A stretch of DNA of 64,000 nt from Methylococcus sp. Mc7. GTDB lineage: Bacteria > Pseudomonadota > Gammaproteobacteria > Methylococcales > Methylococcaceae. Below are positions 27,618-36,593 of this stretch, one piece after another (the stretch's first letter is position 1; each line of letters begins with the position of its first letter). The notes under the pieces were generated by a model, which saw nothing but the letters and a program-made list of their open reading frames with translations, did no database searches and was not told the origin of the DNA. A program made the position numbers and the translations under genes. The DNA lies in assembly GCF_019285515.1 (NCBI RefSeq), contig NZ_CP079095.1, positions 2,133,501 through 2,197,500 of the forward strand, written 5' to 3'.

Positions 27618-28607
27618 TCACGAGGATGGGCTGTTCAATGGCCAGCGCAGGTCCAGGCTGGTGCGCAGCCGGCGGAGCTGGAGGGCGCGGATGCGGTACA
27701 GCGTCTGCGCTCGTTCCACCGGAATGGGTTCGAAGCGGACGGTCTCTCCCGGTCTCAACTGTGCGAGCCGCGGATGGTCGACGCTCGCCACCGTGCCCAG
27801 CACCGGATAGCCGCCGGTGGTCTGGCGGTCCGCCCCCAGCAGGATGGGCTGGCCGCCCGGCGGCAGTTGCAGCGTGCCGAAGGTGACGCCGGCGGAGAGC
27901 CGTTCGGCTGCGGCCAGGCGCAACGGCGGCCCTTCCAGGCGCAAGCCCATCCGGTCGGACGCCTGGCCGACCCGGAAAGCCTCCGCCTCGAGCGCGCGCC
28001 GGTCTTCGTCGGGCAGGGTCTGCCAGGCCGGTCCCGGAATCAGGCGCAGCCGCGCCGGGTATTCCAGCGGCAGCGCCCTGTTCCACGCCGCGGACCAGGC
28101 TGGTACGTAAGGGCGTGACGGGTCGTCCGGCAGGGCCAAGCCGCTTTCGCCCGTCTCGATGACATCGCCCTTGCCGAGCGGACGTCCCCCCAATCCTCCG
28201 AACCCCGCCCGAAGGTCGGTGCCGCGGCTGCCCAGCACAAGCCCGACTTCGAAACCGCCGGCCACCGCCAGATAGGCGCGGCAGCCCAGGCGAGGCCTGC
28301 CGAAGCCGAGCCGCGAGCCGGCAGGGAGCCACACCGGCCGCCAGCCGGCGAGGGGTCTCCCGTCCACTTCCGCGGAGAGATCGGCGCCGGTGAGGGACAC
28401 CCAGGCGCCGCGCTCGAAGCTCAGCCTCGGGCCCTGGAGCGTCATTTCCAACACCGCGGCTGCCGGCGGATTGCCCACCAGCGCATTGGCGATGGCGGCG
28501 GAGTAGCTGTCCATGGCGCCGCCCGGCGTCACGCCCAGATGCTGGCAGCCGGGCCGGCCCAGGTCCTGCAGTGTACTCAGGAGGCCGGGGTGTTCGACCC
28601 GGATCAC
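27618..28607 (-). CDS. pxpC: 5-oxoprolinase subunit C (KipA/carboxyltransferase fold)
   Basis: 329 residues starting with a GTG at 28607 that overlaps the pxpB stop. The signature VEHPGLLSTLQDLGRPG...GVTPGGAMD at the N terminus and GVTFGTLQLPPGGQPILLGAD near the C terminus define the KipA/PxpC family. It partners PxpB in 5-oxoproline cleavage. The frame can be extended to 28964 but that would run through pxpB. Confidence 0.92.
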   Translation of the reverse strand: MIRVEHPGLLSTLQDLGRPGCQHLGVTPGGAMDSYSAAIANALVGNPPAAAVLEMTLQGPRLSFERGAWVSLTGADLSAEVDGRPLAGWRPVWLPAGSRLGFGRPRLGCRAYLAVAGGFEVGLVLGSRGTDLRAGFGGLGGRPLGKGDVIETGESGLALPDDPSRPYVPAWSAAWNRALPLEYPARLRLIPGPAWQTLPDEDRRALEAEAFRVGQASDRMGLRLEGPPLRLAAAERLSAGVTFGTLQLPPGGQPILLGADRQTTGGYPVLGTVASVDHPRLAQLRPGETVRFEPIPVERAQTLYRIRALQLRRLRTSLDLRWPLNSPSS

Positions 28608-29293
28608 CGGTCCTCCCCCCTCATGCACGACTCGAATTCGTCCGGTCCGATCGGCACGAAGCGCAGCCGGTCGCCCGGAGCCAAAAGGCAAGGCGGCTCG
28701 CGCAGCGGATCGAACAGGCGCAGGGGTGTGCGGCCGATGAGCCGCCAGCCGCCAGGGCTGGCCTGCGGATAGATGCCGGTCTGCTCCCCTGCGATCCCGA
28801 CCGCTCCCGCCGGTACGCTGGAACGCGGCGTGCCGCGGCGGGGCGTCGCCAAGTCCGGATCGAGGCCGCCCAGATAGGCGAATCCCGGCGTGAAGCCGAG
28901 AAAATACACGAGGTATTCGCCGCCGCTGTGACGGGCGGTCACCTCGTCCGGGGTGAGCCCGCAATGGCGGGCCACTTCGTCCAGATCCGGCCCGTGCTCA
29001 CCGCCGTAGCAGACCGGGATGAGGAGATGCCGGTCTTCGAGAGCGATGCCGCCTTCGTCCGCGAGGTACGGCATCACCGCTTCGACCAGTCCGTCATGGC
29101 TCCAGACGCCAGGATCGTAATGCAGCGTCAGGCTGGCGTAAGCCGGGACCCGGTCGGTGACGCCGGGCAGGTCCGCCAGCGCCTTCGACAGGGCGACTGC
29201 ACGCCGGTTCAGCGCCGGATCGATCCGGTCGCCGAAAACGATCAGCAGGGCGCTGTCGCCCAGCGGCGCGAGGCGGGGCGGGCTGAGGCTCAT
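28604..29293 (-). CDS. pxpB: 5-oxoprolinase subunit B (KipI family)
   Basis: 229 residues. The N terminus LAPLGDSALLIVFGD, the central VCYGGEHGPDLDEVARHCGLT and YLVYFLGFTPGFAYLGGLD, followed by TPRSSVPAGAVGIAGEQTGIYP, are diagnostic of the PxpB/KipI family. The first gene of the operon: pxpB and pxpC overlap by four bases, and pxpA follows eight bases after pxpC. Cytoplasmic, part of the PxpABC complex. Confidence 0.93.
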   Translation of the reverse strand: MSLSPPRLAPLGDSALLIVFGDRIDPALNRRAVALSKALADLPGVTDRVPAYASLTLHYDPGVWSHDGLVEAVMPYLADEGGIALEDRHLLIPVCYGGEHGPDLDEVARHCGLTPDEVTARHSGGEYLVYFLGFTPGFAYLGGLDPDLATPRRGTPRSSVPAGAVGIAGEQTGIYPQASPGGWRLIGRTPLRLFDPLREPPCLLAPGDRLRFVPIGPDEFESCMRGEDR

Positions 29294-29297
29294 GGGC

Positions 29298-29633
29298 TCA
29301 CGTCTGGCGCTCGGCTTTCAGTTCCGAGTCGTCGCCCAGATGTAAGAAGATGCGTCCCTCGGCCTGCTCGCCGCAGGTACGAAGCCAGCCGCGTCCGCTC
29401 ACCGGATCGTTCTCGTCGAAACCCGACCAGGAAAAATCGAAGCGCGGTCTGCCATCGATCGTTTCGATCCGTCCGTCGAGATCGCCCTGTACCAGGCCGA
29501 ACTGGAAGCTGCCGGTCAGGTCCTTACGGATCGTGATGTGAGCCGGCACTTCCATGTCGAAATAGTCGGCATCCCACTGTTCCATTTCCGTGATGCGCCA
29601 CGTGCCCGTGAAGGCGGAAGCGGCTTTTATCAT
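29298..29633 (-). CDS. Conserved-looking small protein, unknown function
   Basis: 111 residues, no signal peptide, beta-rich and acidic. Notable stretches are FTGTWRITEMEQWDADYFDME and GRIETIDGRPRFDFSWSGFDEND, which resemble a small beta-barrel such as a lipocalin-like or calycin fold (a guess from strand pattern). Its ATG overlaps the stop of the 394-residue gene upstream (ATGA), so the two are translationally coupled. It ends four bases before pxpB begins on the same strand. Family not recognised. Confidence 0.6.
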   Translation of the reverse strand: MIKAASAFTGTWRITEMEQWDADYFDMEVPAHITIRKDLTGSFQFGLVQGDLDGRIETIDGRPRFDFSWSGFDENDPVSGRGWLRTCGEQAEGRIFLHLGDDSELKAERQT

Positions 29634-30814
29634 GCTTTCCCCCGGCCGATCCCGGCCTTGTCGAGTCGGGCAACCCAAGCGGCGCGTTTGCCATGGCTGG
29701 CCTGCAAGCGGGCCAGGCCCAGGTCGAAATCGGCAGGTCGCCCCGCCAAAGCCAGCGCGTCGGCAAGTTCCCTCACCGCGTGGAGCGCCTGATCGTAAGC
29801 GGCTCCGGAACCCCGTTGCAGCGTCTGGTCGATGGATGCCCATATTTCATCGGCCTGCTCGGACAGTCGGCGGAGATACTTTTCCCGCTCTTCACGTTGC
29901 CGGGCCGCCAGGGCGTCCGCTGCCCGCCGTTCGCGATCCAGCCGAGCCGTTCGGGCCTCGTCATAGCCTTCCGCGATCCGGGCGAGGGTACGGCGCTCCG
30001 CGTATGTCTGCCCAGGCCGCTGTTGCGACCGTTGCCATGCGAGGAAGCGCCCTTTCAGCTCCCGTTCGGCCTGCTGGCCGGCTCCGGCGAGCAGGAGGCG
30101 GAGAGTTTTCCGCATGTCTTCCGGTGATTGCAGCGACAGCCAGGCATCGGCCTGGCCGTCCGAGTCTGCGGAGTCCTCCGTATTCGGGCTCGCCACAGCC
30201 GCAGCCGAGAGCCAGTCGGGGTCGATCAGCAGGAATTCCACCAGCGCCGCCTGGGCGGGCGTGAGGGACTGCAGGCCAGGCGGTACCGGCGGTTCGACGT
30301 CCGTGTCATCCACTTCATCGTTGCAGACGCCTGCGAGCCAGCCAAGGTACAAGGGCCGCAAGTCGCCCCGGAGCAACTCATCGCGCAGGGGCAGCAGCCG
30401 GATCATCCAGCCTGGTCCGTCGGCTTCGGTCCAGAATCGTTCCAACTCCCCGGAGTCGTCATGAAAGCACCAGTCGAGAATCCAATGATCTGCGGTGCGA
30501 TGGACGCTGAAGGCGCTGTCAAGGCCGTCCGGTGATGGTGGGGTGAATTCCTTCAGGGTGGCCTCGTCGAATGTCTCGCGCGGCAGGCGCAGCAGCAGGC
30601 GGCAGCTGCCCCAGTTGGCGGAGTAGACATGGGCGTCGAAATACCGCTCTACCCATGCCAGCGGATCCCCCTTGAGATCACCCCAGTGGTATTCGTTGAT
30701 GAAGCCGGTCGCGGTGATGGCGGCGCGTGACGAGTGGGAACGCAGTTCGGTCTGTTGTTGGGGCGTCAGCGGCCGGTCGACAGCCGCGAATTCGTAGTAT
30801 TGGTATTCGCTCAT
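29630..30814 (-). CDS. Large protein of unknown function with charged C-terminal coiled coil
   Basis: 394 residues, no membrane segment. The N-terminal half (about 1-200) has conserved-looking aromatic blocks such as YQYYEFAAVDRPLTPQQ, GFINEYHWGDLKGDPL and YFDAHVYSANWGSCRLLLRLP. The C-terminal half (about 240-390) is charged and helical, likely coiled coil (ARLDRERRAADALAARQREEREK). It is coupled by an ATGA overlap to the 111-residue gene. I associate the N-terminal block with proteins encoded near SWIM zinc-finger genes, and a SWIM/SNF2 pair does occur 7 kb away here, but I cannot confirm that link. Confidence 0.65.
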   Translation of the reverse strand: MSEYQYYEFAAVDRPLTPQQQTELRSHSSRAAITATGFINEYHWGDLKGDPLAWVERYFDAHVYSANWGSCRLLLRLPRETFDEATLKEFTPPSPDGLDSAFSVHRTADHWILDWCFHDDSGELERFWTEADGPGWMIRLLPLRDELLRGDLRPLYLGWLAGVCNDEVDDTDVEPPVPPGLQSLTPAQAALVEFLLIDPDWLSAAAVASPNTEDSADSDGQADAWLSLQSPEDMRKTLRLLLAGAGQQAERELKGRFLAWQRSQQRPGQTYAERRTLARIAEGYDEARTARLDRERRAADALAARQREEREKYLRRLSEQADEIWASIDQTLQRGSGAAYDQALHAVRELADALALAGRPADFDLGLARLQASHGKRAAWVARLDKAGIGRGKA

Positions 30815-31290
30815 GGAAAGACATCAGGCTTGGTGAATGGGCGGATTAGGTCAACTCGAAAGTCTACTTCGATTGAGAGGGAGGGGGCCAGGCATGGTGT
30901 CGAGATTTCACGTTCCAGTGAGGGGAACGCGGCGTGCTTGAATTTCGGGTCGAGCGGCTGCCTTGCCACAGAATCCCACCACGAAGTCTCCCCCCTGATC
31001 CTCAGCTATCGAGACCGGTGGCCCGGAAGTTCGCCGAGTGCCGGCCTATATTCCTTCCCTTGCTTTATTTCGTAACTGGGCCTAACGTTCTGAATGTGGC
31101 GTCGAAGGTAAGCTCAAACGGCTTGAGGTCGATTGCATCGCATTCATGGGACGCCGCTTGCATTGCGAACCACAATTAAGGGCCAATGCGTCGGAGCGTC
31201 AGTCAAGGTTATTTCATAACGATTTCCAGGCTCCCCCGCTTTTTTTCCTAAATGCTGGCCAAGATAGAAAACGACCATTAGGAGAGCGAA
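30815..31290. other. 476-bp intergenic region without a recognisable gene
   Basis: No coding sequence could be supported on either strand; short frames here lack a plausible start signal and resemble nothing. GC content falls towards the right end, where the promoter of the secreted-protein gene at 31291 must lie. GGAGAG precedes that ATG by a few bases. No hairpin with a T-run was noticed. Confidence 0.5.
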
Positions 31291-32100
31291 ATGAAACTTA
31301 CAAAGCCCCTTCTTGAATTGCTCGCAGCAATGGCATTGTTCCTTTCCTTTGTATCTGCGGTCAATGCCGATGTTGCCGCTGACTATCTGCTCGATCGTCC
31401 TGCATTCAAAGCCACCACGAAATCGACCGATAGTCTGACATTTAACCTATATGATGACCAGGCGTGCACCCACCAGGTATTTACTCACAGCCTGTTGGCG
31501 GGAGATTCCTCTATTTCTTATGAAAAGCCGACTACCCAAAAGGTGAAAGGAGGGACAGCACCAGCGAAGACGATTCTCCTGCATACCACCCTTCCGTTCA
31601 CGACGCCTCCAGGACCTCTCTATCTCGTAGTCACTGGCCCCGGCATAGTTCCCGTGGGTGGGGCATGCCAGGTTCAGATCGGAACTGGGCCATACCGTTC
31701 TCGATATTTTACTTCCGGCGCGCTCAATACCCGCTCCCTCGATGCGACATCTACGTTCCAGAAGATCGACGACTTTTTGACATTCAACAAAGCGGACGTG
31801 GGCAGCCGTATCGAAGTCACTCTGAATGCGCTCGTTTTAGGGGGTAACTTTAGCGGTACCAATGGGGTCCAATTTCAGGTGAGAATAGACGGCAACCCGC
31901 CAACACAAGGAAACCTGGGTGCCATCACAACCACAAACACGAGAGAGTTCCTTTCTATTTTTGCGGTCTTCGAAGGGCTTCCCGCGGGAAGTCATACCGT
32001 CAGCGTATGGGCGAGGAGCGCCCCAGCCGGTACGTCAAATGGCGTAACGCTGGATGCCGGCGGCTGGGGCGGTCGCATCATAGTGAAGGAAACTTACTGA
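31291..32100 (+). CDS. Secreted protein of unknown function
   Basis: 269 residues with a clear signal peptide (hydrophobic ELLAAMALFLSFVSA, cleavage near VNA). The mature chain is beta-rich, threonine- and glycine-rich, with a Cys pair (DDQACTHQVF and GGACQVQIG) and a C-terminal half resembling an extracellular beta-sandwich (LPAGSHTVSVWARSAPAG). GC content is lower than the surrounding genes, a possible sign of transfer. GGAGAG lies just upstream of the ATG. I do not recognise the family. Confidence 0.65.
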   Translation: MKLTKPLLELLAAMALFLSFVSAVNADVAADYLLDRPAFKATTKSTDSLTFNLYDDQACTHQVFTHSLLAGDSSISYEKPTTQKVKGGTAPAKTILLHTTLPFTTPPGPLYLVVTGPGIVPVGGACQVQIGTGPYRSRYFTSGALNTRSLDATSTFQKIDDFLTFNKADVGSRIEVTLNALVLGGNFSGTNGVQFQVRIDGNPPTQGNLGAITTTNTREFLSIFAVFEGLPAGSHTVSVWARSAPAGTSNGVTLDAGGWGGRIIVKETY

Positions 32101-32381
32101 TTCTGTCGATGTATCTGGCCGGTCGATGGCGTATGGAAGCGCCATCCGCCGGCTATCTGATCACTGCCACGTTGGCGTGGTGCCCTGTCTCAAATCCGGA
32201 GTTGGCCGATCCGGGCTCTAGGCGGGATATTCCGGATATCGCGGCCAGGGGGTTGCCGTCACACGGTCAGCCCGCGCCTGGGGCCGGGAATATGCGGGTC
32301 TTCGACAGCACAGGAATCTCACTTTCGACTGAGCCCGTTGGAATGACCGCCGCATTTCATCGACAGTGTGGGAGACGGCTC

Positions 32382-33809
32382 ATGAACGGTCCGTTGCGGT
32401 CGATCTTGCTCTGTCTGATCACGGCCCTGTTCGGGTGCGCTTTTGGGCCGCCCCCGACCGTGACCGAAACGGAGCTTGATGCGTCCCATCTCCTTATCCG
32501 GAATGCTTCCCTCCTGATCACCATGGATCCGGCCCTGGGCGAGGGGCCTCTCGGGATCGTCGAGGACGGGGACGTGCTGCTGGAAGGCGGCAGGATCGCC
32601 GCGGTGGGGCGGGGGCTGGACGGTGTAGGCCAGTCCACGCTGGATGCGGCCGGCAAGATCGTCATGCCGGGATTCGTCGATACGCATGATCACCTCTGGC
32701 AGTCCCTCATCCGCGGCTGTGCCAGCGATCGCGATCTCTACGGCTGGCTGGAGACTTGCGTGTATCCCATGGGCCGGATACGGATTTCGGAAGCGGACGC
32801 CTACGCGGCGGTGCGGCTCGGCGCCCTCGGACTCATCGGCACGGGGGTCACGACGGTCCTGGACTGGTCCCACGCTTTCAACCCCGGTTTCGTCGAGGGC
32901 AACCTGAGAGCCTTGCGCGATTCCGGTCTGCGATTCGTATTCGCTTACTGGCTCACCCCGCCGTGGGGCGAGGGATGCGGAGAAGCGGAGCGTCTTCGCA
33001 GGGATCTGCTCGGCCACCGGCCGGCGGCGGCTTTTCAGGTCGCAACGCACCCCACCCTGGCGAATCTGGATCAATTGAAGGAGGCGGTGCATTGTGCGGA
33101 AAAGCTCCATGTGCCGCTCAACGTGCATCTCGGCGAAAGCCCGAAAGACCCGCAGCAGGGGCAGATTCAGGCGCTGGAGCTGTCCGGCGCCCTGGACCGG
33201 CCACTATTGGCCGATCATGCGATTCACCTGACGGATGGGGATGTGGAACTGCTGGCGAGGCACCGGGTCGCGGTCGCGCACAATCCTCTGAGCAACATGC
33301 GGCTCGCCTCCGGCATCATGCGTCTGCCCGAAATGCATGGGGCGGGGCTCAGGATCGGGCTGGGTCTGGACGGCGGAACCGGGGACGGTCCGGACATGTT
33401 CGCCGACATGAAGGCCGCCGTCGGGTTGCAGCGTGCCCGCCTCGAGAGCGCCTCGGCGTATCCAGGCATTGCGGACGTCTTGCGCATGGCGACGCTGGGA
33501 GGCGCGGAAGCGCTCGGGCTCGACACGATCACCGGCTCCCTGACCCCGGGCAAGCGGGCGGACCTCATCATCCTCGACCCGGGAAGCGCGAATATCGCCC
33601 CGCGCTGGGATTGGCCCAGCCAGATCGTCCTCAACGGGCAGCCGGCGAACGTGGAGTACGTCTTCGTTGACGGCCGTGCCCTGAAAGCGGAAGGTAAGCT
33701 CGCCGAGGACCAGGAAAAGAATGCCGTGCAGGCGGCGGAGGCGGCGGCACGCAGAGTCCGGGCCGCCTTGGGCGTTAGCCGCGTTCGGCCACCGGCCGGG
33801 CACGATTGA
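32382..33809 (+). CDS. Lipoprotein amidohydrolase of the ATZ/TRZ type
   Basis: About 475 residues. A hydrophobic leader ends in FGCAFG, a plausible lipobox, so the enzyme may be anchored in the envelope, which is uncommon for this mostly cytoplasmic family. The metal-dependent hydrolase core is intact: FVDTHDHLWQS (first two histidines), HLGESPKD, ADHAIHLTD and LDGGTGDGPDMFADMK (metal-binding aspartate). The final part includes GSLTPGKRADLIILD. Relatives deaminate or dechlorinate nitrogen heterocycles, methylthioadenosine or S-adenosylhomocysteine; the substrate here is unknown. The ATG at 32382 is chosen over a frame starting at 32007, which lies inside the preceding gene. Confidence 0.82.
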   Translation: MNGPLRSILLCLITALFGCAFGPPPTVTETELDASHLLIRNASLLITMDPALGEGPLGIVEDGDVLLEGGRIAAVGRGLDGVGQSTLDAAGKIVMPGFVDTHDHLWQSLIRGCASDRDLYGWLETCVYPMGRIRISEADAYAAVRLGALGLIGTGVTTVLDWSHAFNPGFVEGNLRALRDSGLRFVFAYWLTPPWGEGCGEAERLRRDLLGHRPAAAFQVATHPTLANLDQLKEAVHCAEKLHVPLNVHLGESPKDPQQGQIQALELSGALDRPLLADHAIHLTDGDVELLARHRVAVAHNPLSNMRLASGIMRLPEMHGAGLRIGLGLDGGTGDGPDMFADMKAAVGLQRARLESASAYPGIADVLRMATLGGAEALGLDTITGSLTPGKRADLIILDPGSANIAPRWDWPSQIVLNGQPANVEYVFVDGRALKAEGKLAEDQEKNAVQAAEAAARRVRAALGVSRVRPPAGHD

Positions 33810-33862
33810 GCCGTGCCGGCCTTCGGCTGAACGCCATCATTCGTTGTGGAGGAAACCTCATC

Positions 33863-34648
33863 GTGCGTACCGACTACGACCCCATCGCCGAACGATACAA
33901 GCGGGCTAAGCTGCAGCCTTGGCGGAATTGCATCGAAGCCTTCACTCTGCTGGACTTGGTCGGAAACCTTTCCGGCCAGGCGGTCGTGGACGTCGCCTGC
34001 GGGGAGGGTTTCTACACCCGGAGGCTCCGGGCCCAAGGCGCGGCCCGAGTGCTGGGCATCGACCTGTCCGAGCGCATGGTCGAACTCGCCCGTGAGCAGG
34101 AGGCGGAGCAGCCCTTGGGCATCGACTACCGCGTGGGAGACGGCAAGAACCTGTCCCTGCCTTCCGAATTCGACCTGGCGGTGGCGGCTTACCTCTTGAA
34201 CTACGCGGCGGACCGGCACGAGCTGGAAGCCATGTGCGCCGGGATATCGGCCTGCCTCCGGCCGGGGGGACGCTTCGTGACGGTCAATTCGAATCCGGCC
34301 ATGGACTTTTCGGCGCTTCCCTCCTACCGTCGGTACGGCTTCGACACCCGAGTGGCGGGAGAAATCCGCCAGGGTATGCCGGTGACCTGGACTTTTTTCC
34401 TGGAAGACGGCCCGCTCGAGATCGAGAACTACTATCTCGACGTGCCGGCCCATGAGGCCGCGTTCCGTGCCGCCGGATTCCGGGAAATCCGCTGGCATGC
34501 CCCCAGGCTGTCCCCGGAGGGCAAGGCGGAGTTCGGCGAAGACTTCTGGGCGGATTTCCTCGACCATCCGCCGGTGATCTTCATCGAGTGCCTGAGAGCT
34601 GCCGGGGGGCGTCAAGTCTTCAGCAGGCCGGAGACCGCGGCGCACTGA
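33863..34648 (+). CDS. Class I SAM-dependent methyltransferase
   Basis: About 261 residues. SAM-binding motif I is VVDVACGEGFYTR, followed by VLGIDLSERMVELA (motif post-I) and FDLAVAAYLLNYA (motif II). A C-terminal cap (about 190-255) probably binds the acceptor. The start GTG at 33863 has GGAGGA nine bases upstream. Substrate unknown. Its last 37 bases overlap the convergent aldo/keto reductase gene. A second, different methyltransferase gene lies 0.8 kb further on. Confidence 0.8.
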   Translation: MRTDYDPIAERYKRAKLQPWRNCIEAFTLLDLVGNLSGQAVVDVACGEGFYTRRLRAQGAARVLGIDLSERMVELAREQEAEQPLGIDYRVGDGKNLSLPSEFDLAVAAYLLNYAADRHELEAMCAGISACLRPGGRFVTVNSNPAMDFSALPSYRRYGFDTRVAGEIRQGMPVTWTFFLEDGPLEIENYYLDVPAHEAAFRAAGFREIRWHAPRLSPEGKAEFGEDFWADFLDHPPVIFIECLRAAGGRQVFSRPETAAH

Positions 34649-35463
34649 TCCTGCGTCAGCTCGAATTCGAAGATCGCCAGGTCTTCCCGCATGTGGGCTT
34701 CCGATGCCGTTCCGGTCAAGGGGACGACGCCGATCTGGGTGAGATAGCGGAAGAAGACCTGCGCGGGCGTGCGGCCGTGAGTCGACGCCAGAGCCCGCAG
34801 CGTGGCATGGGCCAGGATCGACGGGTTGGCGGTCAGGGTCCAGAAGCTCTGATAGACGATCCGGTTGTGCCGGCAGAATTCCCGGATCTCGCGGTCGTAC
34901 CGGGTCTTTGCATAGAAGCGGTTCTGCACCACGGCCGGTTTGACCCGGCTCAGGCGGTACAGGCATTCCAGCAGTTCGGGCCGGTAGCAGTTGCTGATCC
35001 CCAGTTGCCTGGCGCCGCCGCCGTCGAAGACCGTCTCCATCGCCCGCCATGCTTCCAGGGTATCGCGCTCGTCCGACAACGGCGAATGCAGGATCAGACA
35101 GTCCAGATAAGGCGTGCGGAGATTCTTCAGCGAGGTTTCGAAGGACTGGGCGACTTGCTCGGCCAGGCTCGCCGTTGGATCGTAGGGTATCCGCTCGGGG
35201 TCCTGGCCGTCGACCGGGGTGAATTTGCTCTGGAGGTAGAGGTCGGCCCGTTTCAGGCCGGCATTCGTACTCGCCGCGAGGCCGGCGCCGACACCGGCTT
35301 CGTCGTAATGTCTGGGCTGGCAGGCGGTGTCGATGCCGCGGAATCCGAGCGAGACGGCCTGTTCCACCAGGGCCGCGGTACGGTCCTTTTTCCAGGCCGT
35401 GCCGTAGATGATGCCGGGCATGCGGACGCCGTAAGCGGAAACCAGAAAGCCGTCTTTTTGCAT
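34612..35463 (-). CDS. Aldo/keto reductase
   Basis: 283 residues. The (beta/alpha)8 AKR fold is shown by GFRGIDTACQPRHYDEAGVGAGL (catalytic Asp and Tyr, with a slightly longer loop than the usual DTA..Y), LQSKF (catalytic Lys) and LDCLILHSPL (catalytic His). NAD(P)H-dependent reduction of a carbonyl is expected; the substrate is not known. Its ATG lies eleven bases downstream of the methyltransferase gene on the same strand, so the two may be co-transcribed. Confidence 0.87.
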   Translation of the reverse strand: MQKDGFLVSAYGVRMPGIIYGTAWKKDRTAALVEQAVSLGFRGIDTACQPRHYDEAGVGAGLAASTNAGLKRADLYLQSKFTPVDGQDPERIPYDPTASLAEQVAQSFETSLKNLRTPYLDCLILHSPLSDERDTLEAWRAMETVFDGGGARQLGISNCYRPELLECLYRLSRVKPAVVQNRFYAKTRYDREIREFCRHNRIVYQSFWTLTANPSILAHATLRALASTHGRTPAQVFFRYLTQIGVVPLTGTASEAHMREDLAIFEFELTQDQCAAVSGLLKT

Positions 35464-35473
35464 CGGATCAACC

Positions 35474-36088
35474 TCAGGTGCGGCGCCACACGCTGGCCAG
35501 CCAGGGCTGCCGGTCGCGCGGCAGGCCGGCGGGCCGGTAATAGTGTTCCAGCTCCAGGAACCCGGCCGATGCCAGGAACCCGCGCCAGGTATCGAGATCG
35601 TAGTAGGCGCCGTAGCGTCCCCCGTTCCAGCCTTCCTCGTTCCGGCCCCTCGGATTCGAGGCGAACAGCACCCCTTCGGGTTTGAGCGCGGCGCGCAGCT
35701 CGCGGAGAACTCTCGGCAGCTCGCGGCTCGGCACGTGGAAGAGGGTCGCGTTGGCGAAAATTCCGTCGAAATGCCCGTCCGGGAGATCGAGGCTGAGGAA
35801 ATCCTGGTGCCAGACTTCACAGCCGCTGTAATCCTTCGCCATTTCGACGAAACGGAAGGCGCCGTCCAGGCCGATGGCGCGGTGTCCCAGTTCGGTGAAA
35901 GCCTTGAGGTCGCGCCCTGGCCCGCAGCCGAAATCCAGCACGGTGAACGGCGGCTCGTTCCGGATATGGGAGAGCAGGGCGGCGATGTTCTGGCTGACGT
36001 CGTGATCGCGCGTGCCCTCGAAGAACGCCTCGGCGTTGCGCTCGTAATGTCCGAGGGTTTCGGCGGAAATTCGGTCCGGCGTCTCCAT
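35474..36088 (-). CDS. Class I SAM-dependent methyltransferase
   Basis: About 204 residues. SAM motif I is VLDFGCGPGRDL, followed by AIGLDGAFRFVEMAK, and the later motif is FDGIFANATLFHVP. Compared with the methyltransferase at 33863 it lacks the long C-terminal cap, so the two are different enzymes. The ATG at 36088 gives METPDRISA; a GTG at 36100 is possible. Acceptor unknown. It precedes the aldo/keto reductase gene on the same strand, probably in one operon. Confidence 0.8.
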   Translation of the reverse strand: METPDRISAETLGHYERNAEAFFEGTRDHDVSQNIAALLSHIRNEPPFTVLDFGCGPGRDLKAFTELGHRAIGLDGAFRFVEMAKDYSGCEVWHQDFLSLDLPDGHFDGIFANATLFHVPSRELPRVLRELRAALKPEGVLFASNPRGRNEEGWNGGRYGAYYDLDTWRGFLASAGFLELEHYYRPAGLPRDRQPWLASVWRRT

Positions 36089-36312
36089 GATTTTTTTCAC
36101 CGTTGTGTCGACACTGGTGGGAAGTGGAATTAACCATACTATGGCGCTGGGTTATATGAGGCAACGCTTTTGGGGCCGCGACGGGCTCGCTGTGGTGAGC
36201 GATCCCGGAAACAGTGAACTGACCGGGCGGAGCGCAATGTCGGCGCCGGCGAGTCTTCCGCAGGGATCGAATGCGGACGATGTGGCGCCTTCAGACGCAA
36301 AGGCCACCCTAT

Positions 36313-36330
36313 TGGTGTCATACTGGTGTC
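36313..36330 (+). promoter_or_regulatory. Direct-repeat operator candidate upstream of vapB
   Basis: TGGTGTC occurs twice (36313-36319 and 36324-36330), eleven bases apart, that is, one helical turn, 18 bases before the vapB ATG. Ribbon-helix-helix antitoxins usually bind such repeats to autoregulate their operon. The assignment rests on spacing and position only. Confidence 0.4.
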
Positions 36331-36347
36331 TTTCGACGGAGACCGCC

Positions 36348-36593
36348 ATGGCCGCCAGCCTGACCCTCAAGAATATCCCCGATGAAATCTACGATCGCCT
36401 CAAAGAGGCGGCCCAGGCGCATCACCGCAGCCTGAACAGCGAGGTGATCGCCTGCTTGGAGCAGGCCCTGATGCCGCTCCGTATCAGTCCGGGCGAACAC
36501 CTCGCCCGTGCCCGGCGAATACGCGAAGGGTTGCAGCCTGGTCAATTCAAGGCTGACGAGATTGCGGAGGCCATCGATCAGGGCCGTCCATGA
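36348..36593 (+). CDS. vapB: VapB/FitA-type antitoxin
   Basis: 81 residues. The N-terminal ribbon-helix-helix reads LTLKNIPDEIYDRLKEAAQAHHRSLNSEVIACLE, typical of FitA/Arc-like antitoxins, and the C-terminal part (about 50-81) is expected to wrap the toxin. The stop overlaps the toxin start (ATGA), so the two are translated together. The TGGTGTC repeats upstream are its likely operator. Confidence 0.88.
   Translation: MAASLTLKNIPDEIYDRLKEAAQAHHRSLNSEVIACLEQALMPLRISPGEHLARARRIREGLQPGQFKADEIAEAIDQGRP

Noticed and set aside
30934..31179. Small plus-strand ORFs before the secreted protein gene
   Set aside because: No ribosome-binding site, no motif and implausible composition.
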